A DNA stretch of 64,000 nt from Haladaptatus pallidirubidus (GCF_020700235.1 NZ_CP085304.1:186001-250000), one strand, 5' to 3'; positions 9,005 through 18,910 are shown, counted from the stretch's first letter. Notes: generated by a model not told the origin, from the sequence alone. Numbers and translations are program-made.

Positions 9005-10102
9005 ATGGATTATCAAGCAGGGATAATTGGAACTGGAGGAATTGCTGGTATGGGTATTCTTGGCATGCACAAACAGGAGGAAATCGGAACCAAAAAAGTG
9101 AAAGCCAGTCACGCGGGCGGCTACGCCGAAACACCAAATATCGAACTTGTCGCTATTTCCGACATCGACGAAGATAACTTGAGAAAGTTCGGTGATGCTT
9201 GGAACATTCCGATTGATCGTCAGTATGTGGGGCACGACTCGATGCTTTCATCAGAGGATCTCGATGTTGTCTCTGTTTGTACACCATCCTATCTTCACCA
9301 CGAACACGTTATCGACGCTGCTCAGTCCACTGCAGATCCAGGTGTCATCTGGTGTGAGAAACCGATCGCCTCGCAGGTTACTGAAGCCGAGGAAATGATC
9401 TCAGTCTGTGCAGAAACAAACACCGAACTTCTTGTCAACCATTCATTCAGATTTACAAAAAAACTACGGCAGTTACGATATCTCATTCAAGAGGAAGAGT
9501 TGCTAGGAGATATCCGTTCGGTTTCCGCACAGTTTAGAATGGAACTACTCAGAAATTCAACCCATGTACTCGATACACTCACCTTCCTTCTCGATACAAA
9601 ACCTAAAGAAGTAAGTGGATATATTAACGGTGAGAACGAAGCTATCGATTCGTTAGGTGCGTCGAAGGAAGTAGACGACGCTGGGGGTGGCGGGTTCATC
9701 ATCATGAAAGATGGAGCATTCGTCAATATAGACTGTACGGTTCCGAGAGAATTTTCATCAATGTGTTTTCAGTTTACCGGGACAGAAGGCAAACTCTACA
9801 TGAATAATGATGACGGGGAATGGCGTTATTGGAAGCTCGAAGATGGTACACACGTTGAACAACCCATCCCCGGAATCGAAGATGCTTGGACATGGGATGA
9901 CGATTACCGAAGTGCATTTCCTAATGCAGCAGAACACATTATCGAACTACTCGACGGATCGGCCGACAATCACTCTTCCGGAAAGGTTGCAGCCAAATCT
10001 CTCGAAATCATCGTCGGATTTTATCTCTCGCACTACACAGATGGGCGAGCAACTTTCCCCTTGGATCGGCCGCTTTGTGATGTCTCCATTACATCGTGGT
10101 AG
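9005..10102 (+). CDS. Gfo/Idh/MocA family oxidoreductase
   Basis: NAD(P)-dependent dehydrogenase of the same superfamily as the gene at 6895 but clearly a different subgroup, 365 aa. Rossmann domain: GIIGTGGIAGMG (residues 6-17), ISDIDEDN for cofactor discrimination, and WCEKPIAS near residue 118. The C-terminal domain has NHSFRFTKK and a glycine run (DDAGGGGFIIM). A TATA-like sequence (about 8968-8977) lies roughly 30 bases before the ATG, consistent with a leaderless or short-leader mRNA. It stands alone between an IS remnant and an AT-rich gap, but its presence with two other sugar-type redox genes within 5 kb suggests a carbohydrate-use island. Substrate unknown. Confidence 0.87.
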   Translation: MDYQAGIIGTGGIAGMGILGMHKQEEIGTKKVKASHAGGYAETPNIELVAISDIDEDNLRKFGDAWNIPIDRQYVGHDSMLSSEDLDVVSVCTPSYLHHEHVIDAAQSTADPGVIWCEKPIASQVTEAEEMISVCAETNTELLVNHSFRFTKKLRQLRYLIQEEELLGDIRSVSAQFRMELLRNSTHVLDTLTFLLDTKPKEVSGYINGENEAIDSLGASKEVDDAGGGGFIIMKDGAFVNIDCTVPREFSSMCFQFTGTEGKLYMNNDDGEWRYWKLEDGTHVEQPIPGIEDAWTWDDDYRSAFPNAAEHIIELLDGSADNHSSGKVAAKSLEIIVGFYLSHYTDGRATFPLDRPLCDVSITSW

Positions 10103-10506
10103 TTCAGAGATTTCGATGAAGTAGACTATCCGATCTCAGTTCGATCGGTCGATCCAGTCTGACCTGTTTCGTTCATAGGAAAGCTAGATAGCCCACAATC
10201 GAGGCGTGTTCAGCCAATCTCCAGCGAGCTTATACCGGAACGAGATTCCCATCAGACCCAAGTATAAATAATAGTTGTTTATTTGGTAAAAATTCTTAGC
10301 TCAATTATATTTGCATAAATGTTTATCGATTCTCGGTCAACTTGAATATCCTTCTTTCCATATCTAATTCGCGGTCATTCTTTGTATATCAATATAATAT
10401 ATTGTATAAATTATTATTTTAAATATTTTTATTATCGGAATCGAATTGGCAAACAGCGTGCAAATCTCACACTTATAAATAAGTGAAGTGAGAACGGGTG
10501 GATGGA
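10103..10506. other. AT-rich intergenic region with promoter
   Basis: Very AT-rich from about 10260 to 10450. A TATA-like CTTATAAATA at 10472-10481 is suitably placed for the aldo/keto reductase. Nothing else recognised. Confidence 0.4.
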
Positions 10507-11460
10507 ATGAACTACCAAACGCTTGGTTCGACCGGGACAAAGGTGTCCGAGCTCTGCTTCGGGACGTGGCGGTTCGGCCTCGAGGCGGAAGACGGAACCG
10601 TCGAGACGACCCGCGAGGAGGCACACGACCTGCTCGACGCGGCGTGGGACTACGGGATCAACTTCATTGACACCGCCAATGGCTACGGCGGCGGCCAGAG
10701 CGAACGCTGGATCGGCGAGTGGCTCGACGACTACGAACGCGAGAACGTCGTGATCGCCAGCAAGGTGTATTGGACGATGGAGAGCCAATTCGACGAGAAT
10801 CTCTCGCGCAAGAACGTTCGAGCGGAGATCGAAGGGACGCTCAACCGGCTCAACACCGACTACATCGACCTCTACTACATCCACCGCTGGGACGACGAGA
10901 CGCCGATCCGGGAGACCCTCCGGACGCTCACCTGCCTCATCGAAGAGGGGAAGGTGAACTACCTGGGCGCCTCCTCGATGGCGGCCTGGAAGCTGACGAA
11001 GGCGCTGTGGACGAGCGACGTGGACGGCCTCGAACGGTTCGAGGTGACCCAGCCGCGGTTCAACGCCGCCTACCGCGACCCCGTCCGGGAGTTCCTCGAC
11101 GTTTGCACCGATCAGAATCTCGCGGTCTGCCCGTACTCGCCGCTCGAGGGCGGGTTCCTCACCGGGAAGTACGACCGTGACGCCGACGCCCCCGAGGGAT
11201 CCCGCGGCGACCTCCACTCGTGGGAGGGGTTCTCCGAGGAGCAGTGGGCCGTGTTGGACGAGATCCAGTCGGTCGCCGACGACCTCGACGCGACGCCGGC
11301 GCAGGTGTCGCTACGCTGGCTGAGCCAGCAGGAGTCGTTCAGTTGCATCCCCATCGTCGGCGCGCGCACAACGGAACAACTCACGGATAACGCAGGGGCG
11401 GCCAAAATCGAATTATCCAGCGATCAGTACGAGCGAATCGAGTCCGCATACGAAGACTAA
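10507..11460 (+). CDS. Aldo/keto reductase
   Basis: NADPH-dependent reductase of the AKR superfamily, 317 aa, (beta/alpha)8 barrel. The catalytic tetrad can be seen: Asp and Tyr in DTANGYGGG (about residues 53-61), Lys in ASKVYW (about 85) and His in YIHRWDD (about 125); the C-terminal cofactor region has IPIVGARTTEQL. ATG 10507 is preferred; an in-frame GTG at 10498 is possible. The gene is visibly far richer in G and C than its AT-rich surroundings and other genes here, which points to separate acquisition from a high-GC haloarchaeon. Long open frames on its other strand are side-effects of that GC bias. Substrate not known. Confidence 0.9.
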   Translation: MNYQTLGSTGTKVSELCFGTWRFGLEAEDGTVETTREEAHDLLDAAWDYGINFIDTANGYGGGQSERWIGEWLDDYERENVVIASKVYWTMESQFDENLSRKNVRAEIEGTLNRLNTDYIDLYYIHRWDDETPIRETLRTLTCLIEEGKVNYLGASSMAAWKLTKALWTSDVDGLERFEVTQPRFNAAYRDPVREFLDVCTDQNLAVCPYSPLEGGFLTGKYDRDADAPEGSRGDLHSWEGFSEEQWAVLDEIQSVADDLDATPAQVSLRWLSQQESFSCIPIVGARTTEQLTDNAGAAKIELSSDQYERIESAYED

Positions 11461-12054
11461 GAAGTAATATATAGGAAGTGTGAGCAAATAGCGAGCATGT
11501 TTTTAGCTATCAATCACAGAGATTATATGCTATGTCAGCTCTTAGATGCTGAGCTACGTTCAATTTATAGATCATATACAGGAGGCGGTAACGAAGTCGG
11601 ATGCTTAGCTGCGCCAGTAATAGATTGTTTATAAATGAAATATGATTTCAGACTGAATTGGGTAATCAGTGGGTTCGGAAGCCGTTTCAGATGAGTACAG
11701 AAAAATGGCAAATGACTGGGTGACGAATAAGCCCCGAATCATCTCACACTCGGTATGACGGTGAATCTGATCAGCGTCCAATGCTAGTTTTATACATTAT
11801 TTATCTATTACTATTAAATATTTCTATTATTTTTTAATATTGAATGCTGCACTCAACGAAGTCGTTTCCTGTGACCACGGCAGCAATACGTCGTCGAATC
11901 CATTGTGCCTCCCGTCAATGAGTAATCCTAACCACATTGATCAGGTTTCGCTGAATCGAACATTTAAGCCTTCACTCGCGGAGGGGATATCCTACTTAAA
12001 CACCGTCCGTGGGTAGTGTTCAGATAAAGACGAAGGATAAGGCGGTACGAATTT
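11461..12054. other. AT-rich intergenic region
   Basis: No gene, RNA or repeat recognised downstream of the aldo/keto reductase and before the IS6 remnant. Confidence 0.4.
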
Positions 12055-12495
12055 GTGTGGTCTATAGCAAAATTCGACTGTCTCAACGGTGATAGTGGTT
12101 GGCCGGAATTAGGATTTGTGGAGCGAGAAACGACACCCGAGCCAGCGATGAAGCTTGGTATCCAACTCCATTTAACGGGACTGTCACTGTCGGATACCGT
12201 CTCGGTGCTCGATAGCCTAGGTGTCGAGCGCTATCGCACCATCGTTTACAACTGGATTCAGAAGGCCAATTTACAGCCGACAGACGGGAAAAGCCTAAAT
12301 CGCGTCACGGTCGATGAAACCGTGATTCGGGTCAATGACCAGCGCTACTGGCTGTACGCCGCTGTCGATCTTCGTGACGGAAAGGGTTGAAGCCCGAACG
12401 GAGGTGTTCGCAACCTACTTCAAACACACTCACTCTGCAACTGCAGAAACGTGGCTCCAATCATTCGCGATTTGCTGGAACCAGCTAATTTGAAC
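12055..12495 (+). pseudogene. IS6-family transposase with internal deletion
   Basis: The N-terminal part is well preserved: MKLGIQLHLTGLSLSDT, GVERYRTIVYNWIQKANLQ, and the first catalytic segment VTVDETVIRVNDQRYWLYAA. After AAVDLRDG the frame breaks and the text resumes near the C-terminus in another frame (AETWLQSFAICWNQL), so the middle part carrying the remaining catalytic residues is missing. An upstream GTG/TTG-started extension is not certain. Its downstream flank was later hit by the IS4 element at 12556. Confidence 0.75.
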
Positions 12496-12683
12496 AATGT
12501 CTGGTCAGAAAAGTGGAATAGCAAAGGATCAAGAAACAACCATCGGATAACTCTCCATGCGTTCTAGTTTAGCAGAGCGTATCACTGCTGTCAGTTGACT
12601 TGATGCCGTCGGAACTGCCGGGTGAGAACCCGGTGAGAAGTGTGACTTACAACCCACCGGATTCAAAGAGCCTTTTCCGATGA

Positions 12684-12707
12684 GTTGCGCGAGCGCGCTC
12701 GCGCAAC
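12684..12707. repeat. Perfect 24-base palindrome in IS4 coding region
   Basis: Two adjacent 12-base arms (12684-12695, 12696-12707) are exactly complementary with no loop, in codons for the LRERARAT segment of the transposase remnant. Confidence 0.85.
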
Positions 12708-13004
12708 AAGTCTCGTCCTGCGAAAGGGGAAGTTCGACGTCTTTACGCTGTTTTACACGCTTTCACTCGGCTTCGCTGGCTCAGACCACCCATTAAGGCG
12801 TTTCTCGAACGCTACGTCGAGATGGCTGACTACGACGAACTCACCTATTTATCGTTCCACGAGTGGTTCTCACCAGCGTTCGTTGGATTCTTTTGAGATA
12901 TTCTCTATGACGCTACACTGACGCGAAACTCCACCTCATTGAATCACTTGCAACTGGATTTCCGACTCACTGGTAGACAACTGACTGAACCACCCACGAA
13001 CGCA

Positions 13005-13036
13005 GCCAGCTACCCATTCGCCGGTAGGTAGCTGGC
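13005..13036. repeat. Palindrome in IS4 coding region
   Basis: Ten-base perfect arms (13005-13014, 13027-13036) with a 12-base loop, in the middle of the broken IS4 transposase. Confidence 0.75.
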
Positions 13037-13576
13037 GCTCTCGTCTTGCTTGATCTCTGCTTCTACGATTTCTGGCTGTTCGATCACATTTACGCCAACG
13101 GCGGCTGGTTCGTCTCTCGCGTCAAGTCCAATGCGAACTTCGAAATCGTCGAGAACCTTTGTATATGCCGGAACAACAACATCCCGCTCGAAGGGAGTCG
13201 GTACAGATCGTCGAAGACGTCCTGCACCGACAGGAAGTCGACGTTTGTGTCGAACTTTCCTTCGACCGTAAGCGAGGGTTGCGCGGGTGCGCGACCCGAA
13301 CCTTCCGACTGGTCGGCGTGATCAAAGATGACACGGACGAGTACTACCTCTACCTGACAAATCTTCCTGTAGCAGACTACAACACGCCCGATATCGCCCA
13401 GTTCTATCGGGTGCGCTGGGAGGTCAAACTGCTGTTCAAGGAACTTAAATCGCGGTTTGGGCTGGACGAGATCAATACGACCGATGCCTACATCATCGAG
13501 GCACTGACCATCATGCGGTAATCTCGTTGATGATGAGTCGCGTCATTTTCGACGAACTCCAGAAGCTGAACGCGAG

Positions 13577-13617
13577 GCAGCGTGAAAGCGCCGACGACGG
13601 AGGCGCTTTCACGCTGC
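13577..13617. repeat. Longest palindrome: 16-base perfect arms in IS4 remnant
   Basis: The arms 13577-13592 and 13602-13617 are exact reverse complements with a 9-base loop. They fall shortly after a frame break (13521) of the IS4 transposase, between the ELQKLNARQ and LPRRRF segments. Confidence 0.9.
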
Positions 13618-14019
13618 GACTTCCTCGACGGCGATTTTCAACCGCCATCGAACGTCACTCCCATCTCATCCACCTGTATCTGATGCTTGAGTTGGGCTAC
13701 GGCCTGCCAGATTTGGATGCGCTGTTGCTGCGGTCATCACGCGGCCTGAACCCACACCGTCTGAGATTACGCAAGGAGGTTGTGTCTGGCGAGTTTGGCT
13801 ATAACTCGCCCGACGGAGTAGGCAGGATAGACCTGCTGACCAGCGACAGATTGGCCTGGCGACGCACTCACCACCGTGTGTGCGTCGCCTCAGTGGACTC
13901 CAGCGACTGTTTTCCTTGTAAAGAGCCCCAGCAACTGGACGATATAGCTCAATTCCTGTTTTAGTCGGTGACTTCCCTAAATAGATCTGCGTCAGATCGT
14001 CACTAAACTAGAACGGATG

Positions 14020-14561
14020 GATACCTCTCTAAAGATTCAGTATTACCGAACCTGCAAATGAGTAGATTCGAAAGCTACACATAGCCGGATATAAGTACAT
14101 CATCGGTTTTGAGCACTTTGTCTACTTTATACAGTAATAGAATTAAAGTGCTCCAGAAACTTCAGGACAAGATTAGAAGCCAGTCATTTATATGCTAGAG
14201 AAATTAGTCTGCTTCAGTGGATAAAACGGATCATCCGAGTCGATCTGATTCTCGATTAGTGAATCTACAATGTTCCTCAAGTTGAGACCGCATCTCTTCA
14301 TTAAACAAATGAAGAAGGTTTCTCCTTCACAAGTCAGAATTTTACCCCTAGAGGGGCCAGAGCTTGAACCAGTATTCAGTACCAATTATCACCTCGTTTC
14401 TGAATGCAATAATAACAAACATACTCATGTTATCCCCATTATAGAATCCTTAAAAGATCTAATTTTTCAATGTATTAATATAGTAAAAATAACTAATATT
14501 CATTATCCAATAACTATGAATTAATATTCATGTAGGAGTTCTTGACTGATTTCTTGACCAG
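14020..14561. other. AT-rich intergenic region
   Basis: Between two IS elements. It begins with the IS4 target duplication. Short open frames exist but none looks like a protein. No RNA gene recognised. Confidence 0.4.
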
Positions 14562-15299
14562 CACTGTCTAATTAAGCCCCCTCAGTTAGCGTTCGTCCGT
14601 CGAGCACTTGATTCGGTCGATACTCGTTATAGTAATGGGTGAACAGCGAAAGCCACTGATGGATGCTCAGTCGACTGCCGACTCATTAATTATAGAAGCG
14701 GTCAACTGATATTTTGGGGTGTGAAACCACTTTTCGATGGGGTTTCGCTCCGTGTAGACGACCCGACCGCTCAATCCTAATCGAGAGAGGGCTGTCCGAT
14801 TATCGAACTGATTGACTAGAAACACCGTGTCTTCACAGTCGTGTTTCTCGGCGTCTCCATGGAGGAACGAAGCCGCCAATCGGTTCCATGTCGTTTAAAC
14901 AACTGTACCTCGAGGAGCAACTTTGTGTCGAGATCTATTACAACGTACAACCAAAACTACCAATCGTTGATTATAACAGCGGTCTCGTCGACCGCGACCT
15001 GCGACGGCTGCGCCGATGGCAGGTCAAGCACGCTGTTAGCGAGCCGATAGGCCCAGTCCCAGTCGATCCCGTAAGAGCATTCAACGCCAAATTCTTCGTG
15101 AATCAATGTTGTTTTCCGAAGCAAACATCCAGTTGTTTGGAACTGGATGGTGAACGCCCTAACAGGTGTCGCCGTCCGCTCACGCTCCCACCAATTTTTT
15201 TGAATCCGCAGTAAAGCACTCGCTGAGCAGGTCTGCGAGCATCTTGACCAAGTCACTCAACGGCCTGCGTATCTCTCAAACTGGCTTATTTAGATAGTG
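14562..15299 (-). mobile_element. IS6-family element with readable ends
   Basis: Terminal inverted repeats CACTGTCTAATTAAGCC (14562-14578) and its reverse partner at 15283-15299 match at 15 of 17 positions. The 738-base length is typical of haloarchaeal IS6-type elements. No obvious flanking target duplication remains. The transposase inside is broken. Confidence 0.75.
14590..15256 (-). pseudogene. IS6-family transposase (broken)
   Basis: Minus strand: IDWDWAYRLANSVLDLPS, then SQVAVDETAVIINDW (first catalytic Asp region), later AASFLHGDAEKHDCEDTVFL, VNQFDNRTALSRLGLSGRV and VVYTERNPIEKWFHTPK carrying the later catalytic segment, and a C-terminal HYYNEYRPNQVLDGRT-like scrap in another frame. 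Frame changes lie near 14960-14980, 14880 and 14700. It differs in sequence type from the IS6 fragments at 5127 and 12055. Confidence 0.75.
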
Positions 15300-15398
15300 T
15301 TCTCATAGGTATTAATGATGCAGAGACGACAAAGGAATTAGGAATTGAGAGAGAGTCAAACCGAGAGCTTCAAGAATGTGAGTGTATATACTGACTCT

Positions 15399-16034
15399 AT
15401 GACCGAAAGGGATTCTAAGAATTCGTTTAGTGTTCGAAGCCAGACCAAAGTTGAACGTCTTATCGAAGAGTACGATCTCGAGGGAATAGGAGAGGAACTT
15501 GAGCAACGATGGACAGAAAAGGGAGAAGAGCGTGATAGTCTTCGTACCTTAGCAAACGTGTTTAATATGCGTATCCTTGAGCAGGCAATGCGCAGTGTAG
15601 GGATGAATCCGATCGAGGGGGAGGTAGAAAACAATTACAAGCTTCTCACAGATGAAAACGCAAGTCGGGGCGTTGAAACAGAGGTGAGAAACAGGCTTGA
15701 GCAAGAAGGGATCGATATCGAGGCGCTTTGCAAGGATTTTCTAACGTACCAGGCGATTCGAACGTACCTCAAGGATATCAGAGAAGCATCTCTCGATTTG
15801 AATACGGAAAATAGAATCGAGCGCGCACAGTCCAGTTTCGGCCGTCTCATAGGCCGCACAACAGCAGTAGTTGAACAGAAGTTGGAACAGCTAAAAACAG
15901 CTAACGAACTAACACTAGGTACTTTCAGTGTTCATACTACAGTCACTATTTATTGTGAGGATTGTAAGATGCAATCAAATGTGAATGAGTTACTACGGAC
16001 AGGGGGTTGTAAATGTGATCCTAATTCGAAATAG
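15399..16034 (+). CDS. rdfA: Rod-determining factor RdfA family protein
   Basis: Member of the haloarchaeal RdfA family, linked in Haloferax volcanii to formation of rod-shaped cells; molecular activity is not established. The 211-residue protein has the family's core order: YDLEGIGEELEQRW, RDSLRTLANVFNMRILEQAM, EVENNYKLLTD, VRNRLEQEGIDIEAL, FLTYQAIRTYLKDI, and a C-terminal segment with Cys pairs (YCEDCK, GGCKCD) suggesting a metal-binding end. ATG 15399 is chosen; a TTG-started extension from 15345 is unlikely. It lies immediately before remnants of an SMC-related gene, the usual neighbour of rdfA-type genes. The gene itself appears intact although surrounded by IS debris. Confidence 0.8.
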   Translation: MTERDSKNSFSVRSQTKVERLIEEYDLEGIGEELEQRWTEKGEERDSLRTLANVFNMRILEQAMRSVGMNPIEGEVENNYKLLTDENASRGVETEVRNRLEQEGIDIEALCKDFLTYQAIRTYLKDIREASLDLNTENRIERAQSSFGRLIGRTTAVVEQKLEQLKTANELTLGTFSVHTTVTIYCEDCKMQSNVNELLRTGGCKCDPNSK

Positions 16035-16103
16035 CAGAGTTAGTGTTATTATTTGAGTGCCGCAGGTGGTCATTCTTATAGATCAGTATCCCAAGGAGTC
16101 ACT

Positions 16104-16859
16104 ATGCGGCCAGTCGATACTGACGAAATCGAGGCGCAAATCAACTCCCTGATGGAGAGATGGCGCGAACTGGACGACCGTCTCGATGAACTAGATGATC
16201 TAAAGCAGGAGCTACCCAGTGCGGAGCGGGAATACGAGAGGATCGAGGGCGAAATTGACGATCCCGAGATGCAGCTAAACGAGAAGATGGCGGCCATCGA
16301 ATCACTCGACGCCGACGTTGAGGAACCTCAACAAGAAAAGAGCGAGCTCGAGTCGAAGGTCGAGGAACTTCGGAGCAAACGGTCGGATGAGGAAGCGGTC
16401 TTGTCCGAGCTGCAGCGGAAGTAGGACAGTCTCGACCAGCTCAACGACCGCTGTGACGATCTCGAGACAGAAGGAATCGAGATGCCCGAAGCACCGATAG
16501 GAGAAGTAAGTGAAGTCGGTCCCGAATTGATCAGCTTCGGAGTGAAGTACGAACTATCAACCAGACGATCAACGAGATTCGGACGATAATTCAGTTCAAT
16601 GAAGAAAAAACTCGAAGGTGCGAACAGCGAAATCGCCGAGGTACTTGGTATTGCAGATTCTAGCACTGGTTCTGTCACATATCGTCTCGTCGAGGACACA
16701 CAGACCGTCTGCTGGATCTGTGGTTCCGAGGTCGAGAAGTCGAGTATCAAGGAAACGCTCAACCGGCTTCAGGAGCCCGATCAGCAAAAATGTGACCGGC
16801 GGAGAGAGTTAGAAGATGAAATCGACGACATCGACCGCGCGTGGAAGGATAACGAGTGA
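16104..16859 (+). pseudogene. Archaea-specific SMC-related protein remnant
   Basis: Only part of a long coiled-coil ATPase-like protein remains. It starts with MRPVDTDEIEAQINSLMERW and continues with heptad-rich acidic helices, then a hinge-like segment containing TVCWICGSEVE (a Cys pair of a zinc-hook-type motif) and LNRLQE. Stops at 16422-16424 and 16587-16589 and a frame change around 16540-16600 (NQTINEIRTIIQFNEEK in a second frame) break it. The nucleotide-binding ends are absent, the right side being replaced by an IS1634-like remnant. The family commonly accompanies RdfA in haloarchaea, so this is a decayed partner gene. Confidence 0.65.
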
Positions 16860-16899
16860 ACCCATCTTGGAACGTTTGTCGACGATGAAGACGACGAAG

Positions 16900-17739
16900 A
16901 CGCCGCCACCTACTAAATTCAAACCTACCAAGAATCCATTTCTGAACATGATATCCGGTGTGTCGTCGCACATTCCTCGACGCTTGATGGACGTACTGTA
17001 CGCAGCATCGATACCGACCTCGACAGCACCGAGGGAGACCTTGACGATGCGGTCGGTCAGCTGACCGACCGCTCGTTCGCCTGTGAACCCGACTCTCACG
17101 AAGCGTGGGAGACGTGGCTCGCCGATCACGACAATCCCTGCTTCGAGATTGACGCAGAGATCAGTGAAACCGAACAGAAGAAGAGCCACGACAAACCAGG
17201 GCGACCGCCGAAAGACTGGGATCCCTACGAAACCGTCTACCAGATCGCCGCCAGCGTTCAACAGGACGCAGCGGCGATCACTCATTGCAAGAAGCGAGCT
17301 AGCTGTTTCGTAGTCATTATCTCGATAGACGATACAGAAGAGTCGCCCGCAGAACGCGTCCTACAGGAGTACAAGCAACAGCAGACGGTCGAACGTCGGT
17401 TTCTGGTGCTCAAAGGTCCAAAGTGTGTTGGGGCGGTCTTTCTCAACCGGCCCGAGCGCGTCGAAGCGTTAGGCTACGTCCTGCTAATGTCGTTACACTC
17501 GGTGATTGGACGACGCGCACGCGAGGCACTGAAAGATGCGGTTGAACCGATGGATCTGGCCGGTGGGCCGAAAACTCGTCGACCCACTGGTCGACGCGTC
17601 TTGGAACGCTTTGATGAATGTTCTCGTGATTCACATCAACGGTAGCCCAGAGCTTCCAGCGAATGAGAATGTACCGAATCGGGTGCTGGAGTTACTCGAT
17701 TTGGACGTCACCATCTACGGTGTCGATCCAGAGGTGTAA
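16900..17739 (+). pseudogene. IS1634/IS4-type transposase, C-terminal remnant
   Basis: One plus-strand frame reads SFACEPDSHEAWETWLADH, later GRPPKDWDPYETVYQIAA, then ERVLQEYKQQQTVERRFLVL, KGPKCVGAVFLNRPERVEAL, GYVLLMSLHSVIGRRAREAL; the last part (VPNRVLELLDLDVTIYGVD) is in another frame after a shift near 17600. The QQTVERRFLVLKGP box is characteristic of the C-terminal catalytic Glu region of this family. The N-terminal half is missing; ends not located. Confidence 0.7.
17049..17072. repeat. Perfect 24-base palindrome in IS1634-like remnant
   Basis: Two adjacent, exactly complementary 12-base arms with no loop, in codons for AVGQLTDR of the transposase remnant. Confidence 0.85.
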
Positions 17740-18074
17740 GCGCGAGCCAGAGAGGCAGACTTGATGTCGCTCCCCTTCTCGATACACATCAGTTCACGCC
17801 GCTAATGGAGTGGACAAGAGCACTCGCTGACTAATCGTTGACAGAGAAAGAACCATCCGATAATAGGCGTTAGAACTTTCTGCTCATCCATTCTATGATG
17901 TTGTATGGATCATCTCGACAAGATTTCTGTTCGAGACCTTCAGCAAGCGCTTGACGAGGTTGAAGGGAAAAAGCCGACACAGCGATTGATGGCAGCTATT
18001 GCGTACAAAAACGGCGTGTCACAGACCGAACTTGCTGAATGGTACGGCATTCAGCGACGGACGATCTATAGCTG

Positions 18075-18106
18075 GCTCAAGCGGCTCGAACAAGAGCCGC
18101 TTGAGC
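18075..18106. repeat. Palindrome in IS630 coding region
   Basis: Perfect 13-base arms (18075-18087, 18094-18106) with a 6-base loop, just after the helix-turn-helix. The nested IS630 has a palindrome of different sequence close to the same protein region (3061-3094). Confidence 0.85.
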
Positions 18107-18545
18107 AAGCCGTTCGTGACGATCACCGGAGCGGTCGGCCGCGAAAACTCAGCGACGATCAGCAAACACAGTTCGAAGAAACGCTTCAGAATCCACCGAC
18201 TAAGACGGGGTATGACGCGCCGGCGTGGACGCCAGCGCTTGTTCAGCGATATCTCGACGAGACCTTCGGCGTGGACTATTCTCGGCCAAGCTGCCGACGG
18301 CTGATGAAGGAAGCTGGGCTCAGTTTCCAGAAGCCACGCCGAACAGCTGCCGAATCAGACCCTGAAGACCGCGACGAGTTTCACGATGAACTCAAAAAAA
18401 GCGGCGGGAGATGGACGCAACGGTAGTCTGCATCGATCAAACAAAGAAACCTGTACAAGTTGAACCGTGAATCGCGTGGTTTCCGCGCGGCACGCGGCCG
18501 TCTGTCGAATTATCTGGCTAACGAGAGTGGACGTGTCTGTTGGGC

Positions 18546-18569
18546 GCGATCACCGTTTTCGGTGATCGC
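18546..18569. repeat. Hairpin in IS630 coding region
   Basis: Ten-base perfect arms (18546-18555, 18560-18569) with a TTTT loop, at the start of the ITVFGDRF segment of the transposase remnant. Confidence 0.8.
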
Positions 18570-18910
18570 TTTGTCTCCCGATTTGACGAGTACGTCACGA
18601 GTGGGCACGTGAAACACTTTCTTCTCGCACTCTGTGAAGAATTTGACGAGGATCTCATCGTTGTCCTTGACGGGACACCGTACTTTCGGGCGTCGGTTGT
18701 CACGGTTCGTCAGGTTCGTGACGACATCACCTCATTTGATTACCTGCATATTCACCGGAGTTGAACCCGGTCGAAGAGTGCTGGTGGCAGCTTATGATGG
18801 CTCTCAGCAACCGATGATTCGACTCGCTTGAACAACTAAATACTGCAGTCGACACCGCCCTCGACTGAATCACTGTGCCAGATCTGAGCAATTATTTCTA
18901 GAGACTATTA

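Larger units (their letters stand above)
12676..13964 (+). pseudogene. IS4-family transposase (broken)
   Basis: Recognisable pieces in order: RERARATSLVLRKGKFDVF with TLFYTLSLGFAG, a block around 13050-13160 (YDFWLFDHIYANGGWFVSRV then VKSNANFEIVE), RKRGLRGCATRTFRLVGVI, YYLYLTNLPVADYNTPDIAQ, FYRVRWEVKLLFKELKSRFG and LDEINTTDAYIIEALTIMR, then SHLIHLYLMLELGYGLPDL at the end. Frame changes occur near 12790, 13160 and 13521. Several long palindromes sit in this remnant. Confidence 0.85.
12556..14019 (+). mobile_element. IS4-family element, second copy type
   Basis: Terminal inverted repeats of 17 bases match at 16 positions (12556-12572 against 14003-14019 reversed). They are flanked by 10-base direct repeats differing at one position, GATAACTCTC at 12546-12555 and GATACCTCTC at 14020-14029. 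The size is 1464 bases. Its termini differ from those of the IS4 element at 1981, so it is a separate IS type. The transposase is frameshifted throughout. Confidence 0.8.
17905..18901 (+). pseudogene. IS630-family transposase (broken)
   Basis: The first 173 codons are intact: helix-turn-helix (QTELAEWYGIQRRTIYSWLK), linker RSGRPRKL, and winged segment GYDAPAWTPALVQRYLDETF. The DDE part is then broken: MDATVVCIDQ in a second frame, ITVFGDRFVSRFDEYV and LIVVLDGTPYFRAS in a third, and PELNPVEECWWQL after another shift near 18740. A TAG at 18899-18901 ends the reading. Confidence 0.85.
17861..18910 (+). mobile_element. IS630-family element, second copy
   Basis: The ends match as inverted repeats at 17 of 23 positions (17861-17883 against 18888-18910), both beginning with TA as expected for the family. 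The transposase fills the element. The right end cuts directly into the 5' part of a neighbouring gene (18911 onward). The protein is related to the nested IS630 at 2820 but clearly diverged. Confidence 0.75.

Noticed and set aside
10432..11217. Open frame of 261 codons on the minus strand
   Set aside because: It is antisense to the aldo/keto reductase, whose catalytic motifs are clear; the long frame is a side-effect of the high GC content.
16809..17285. 158-codon minus-strand frame
   Set aside because: Antisense to the IS1634-like transposase remnant, which shows family motifs on the plus strand.
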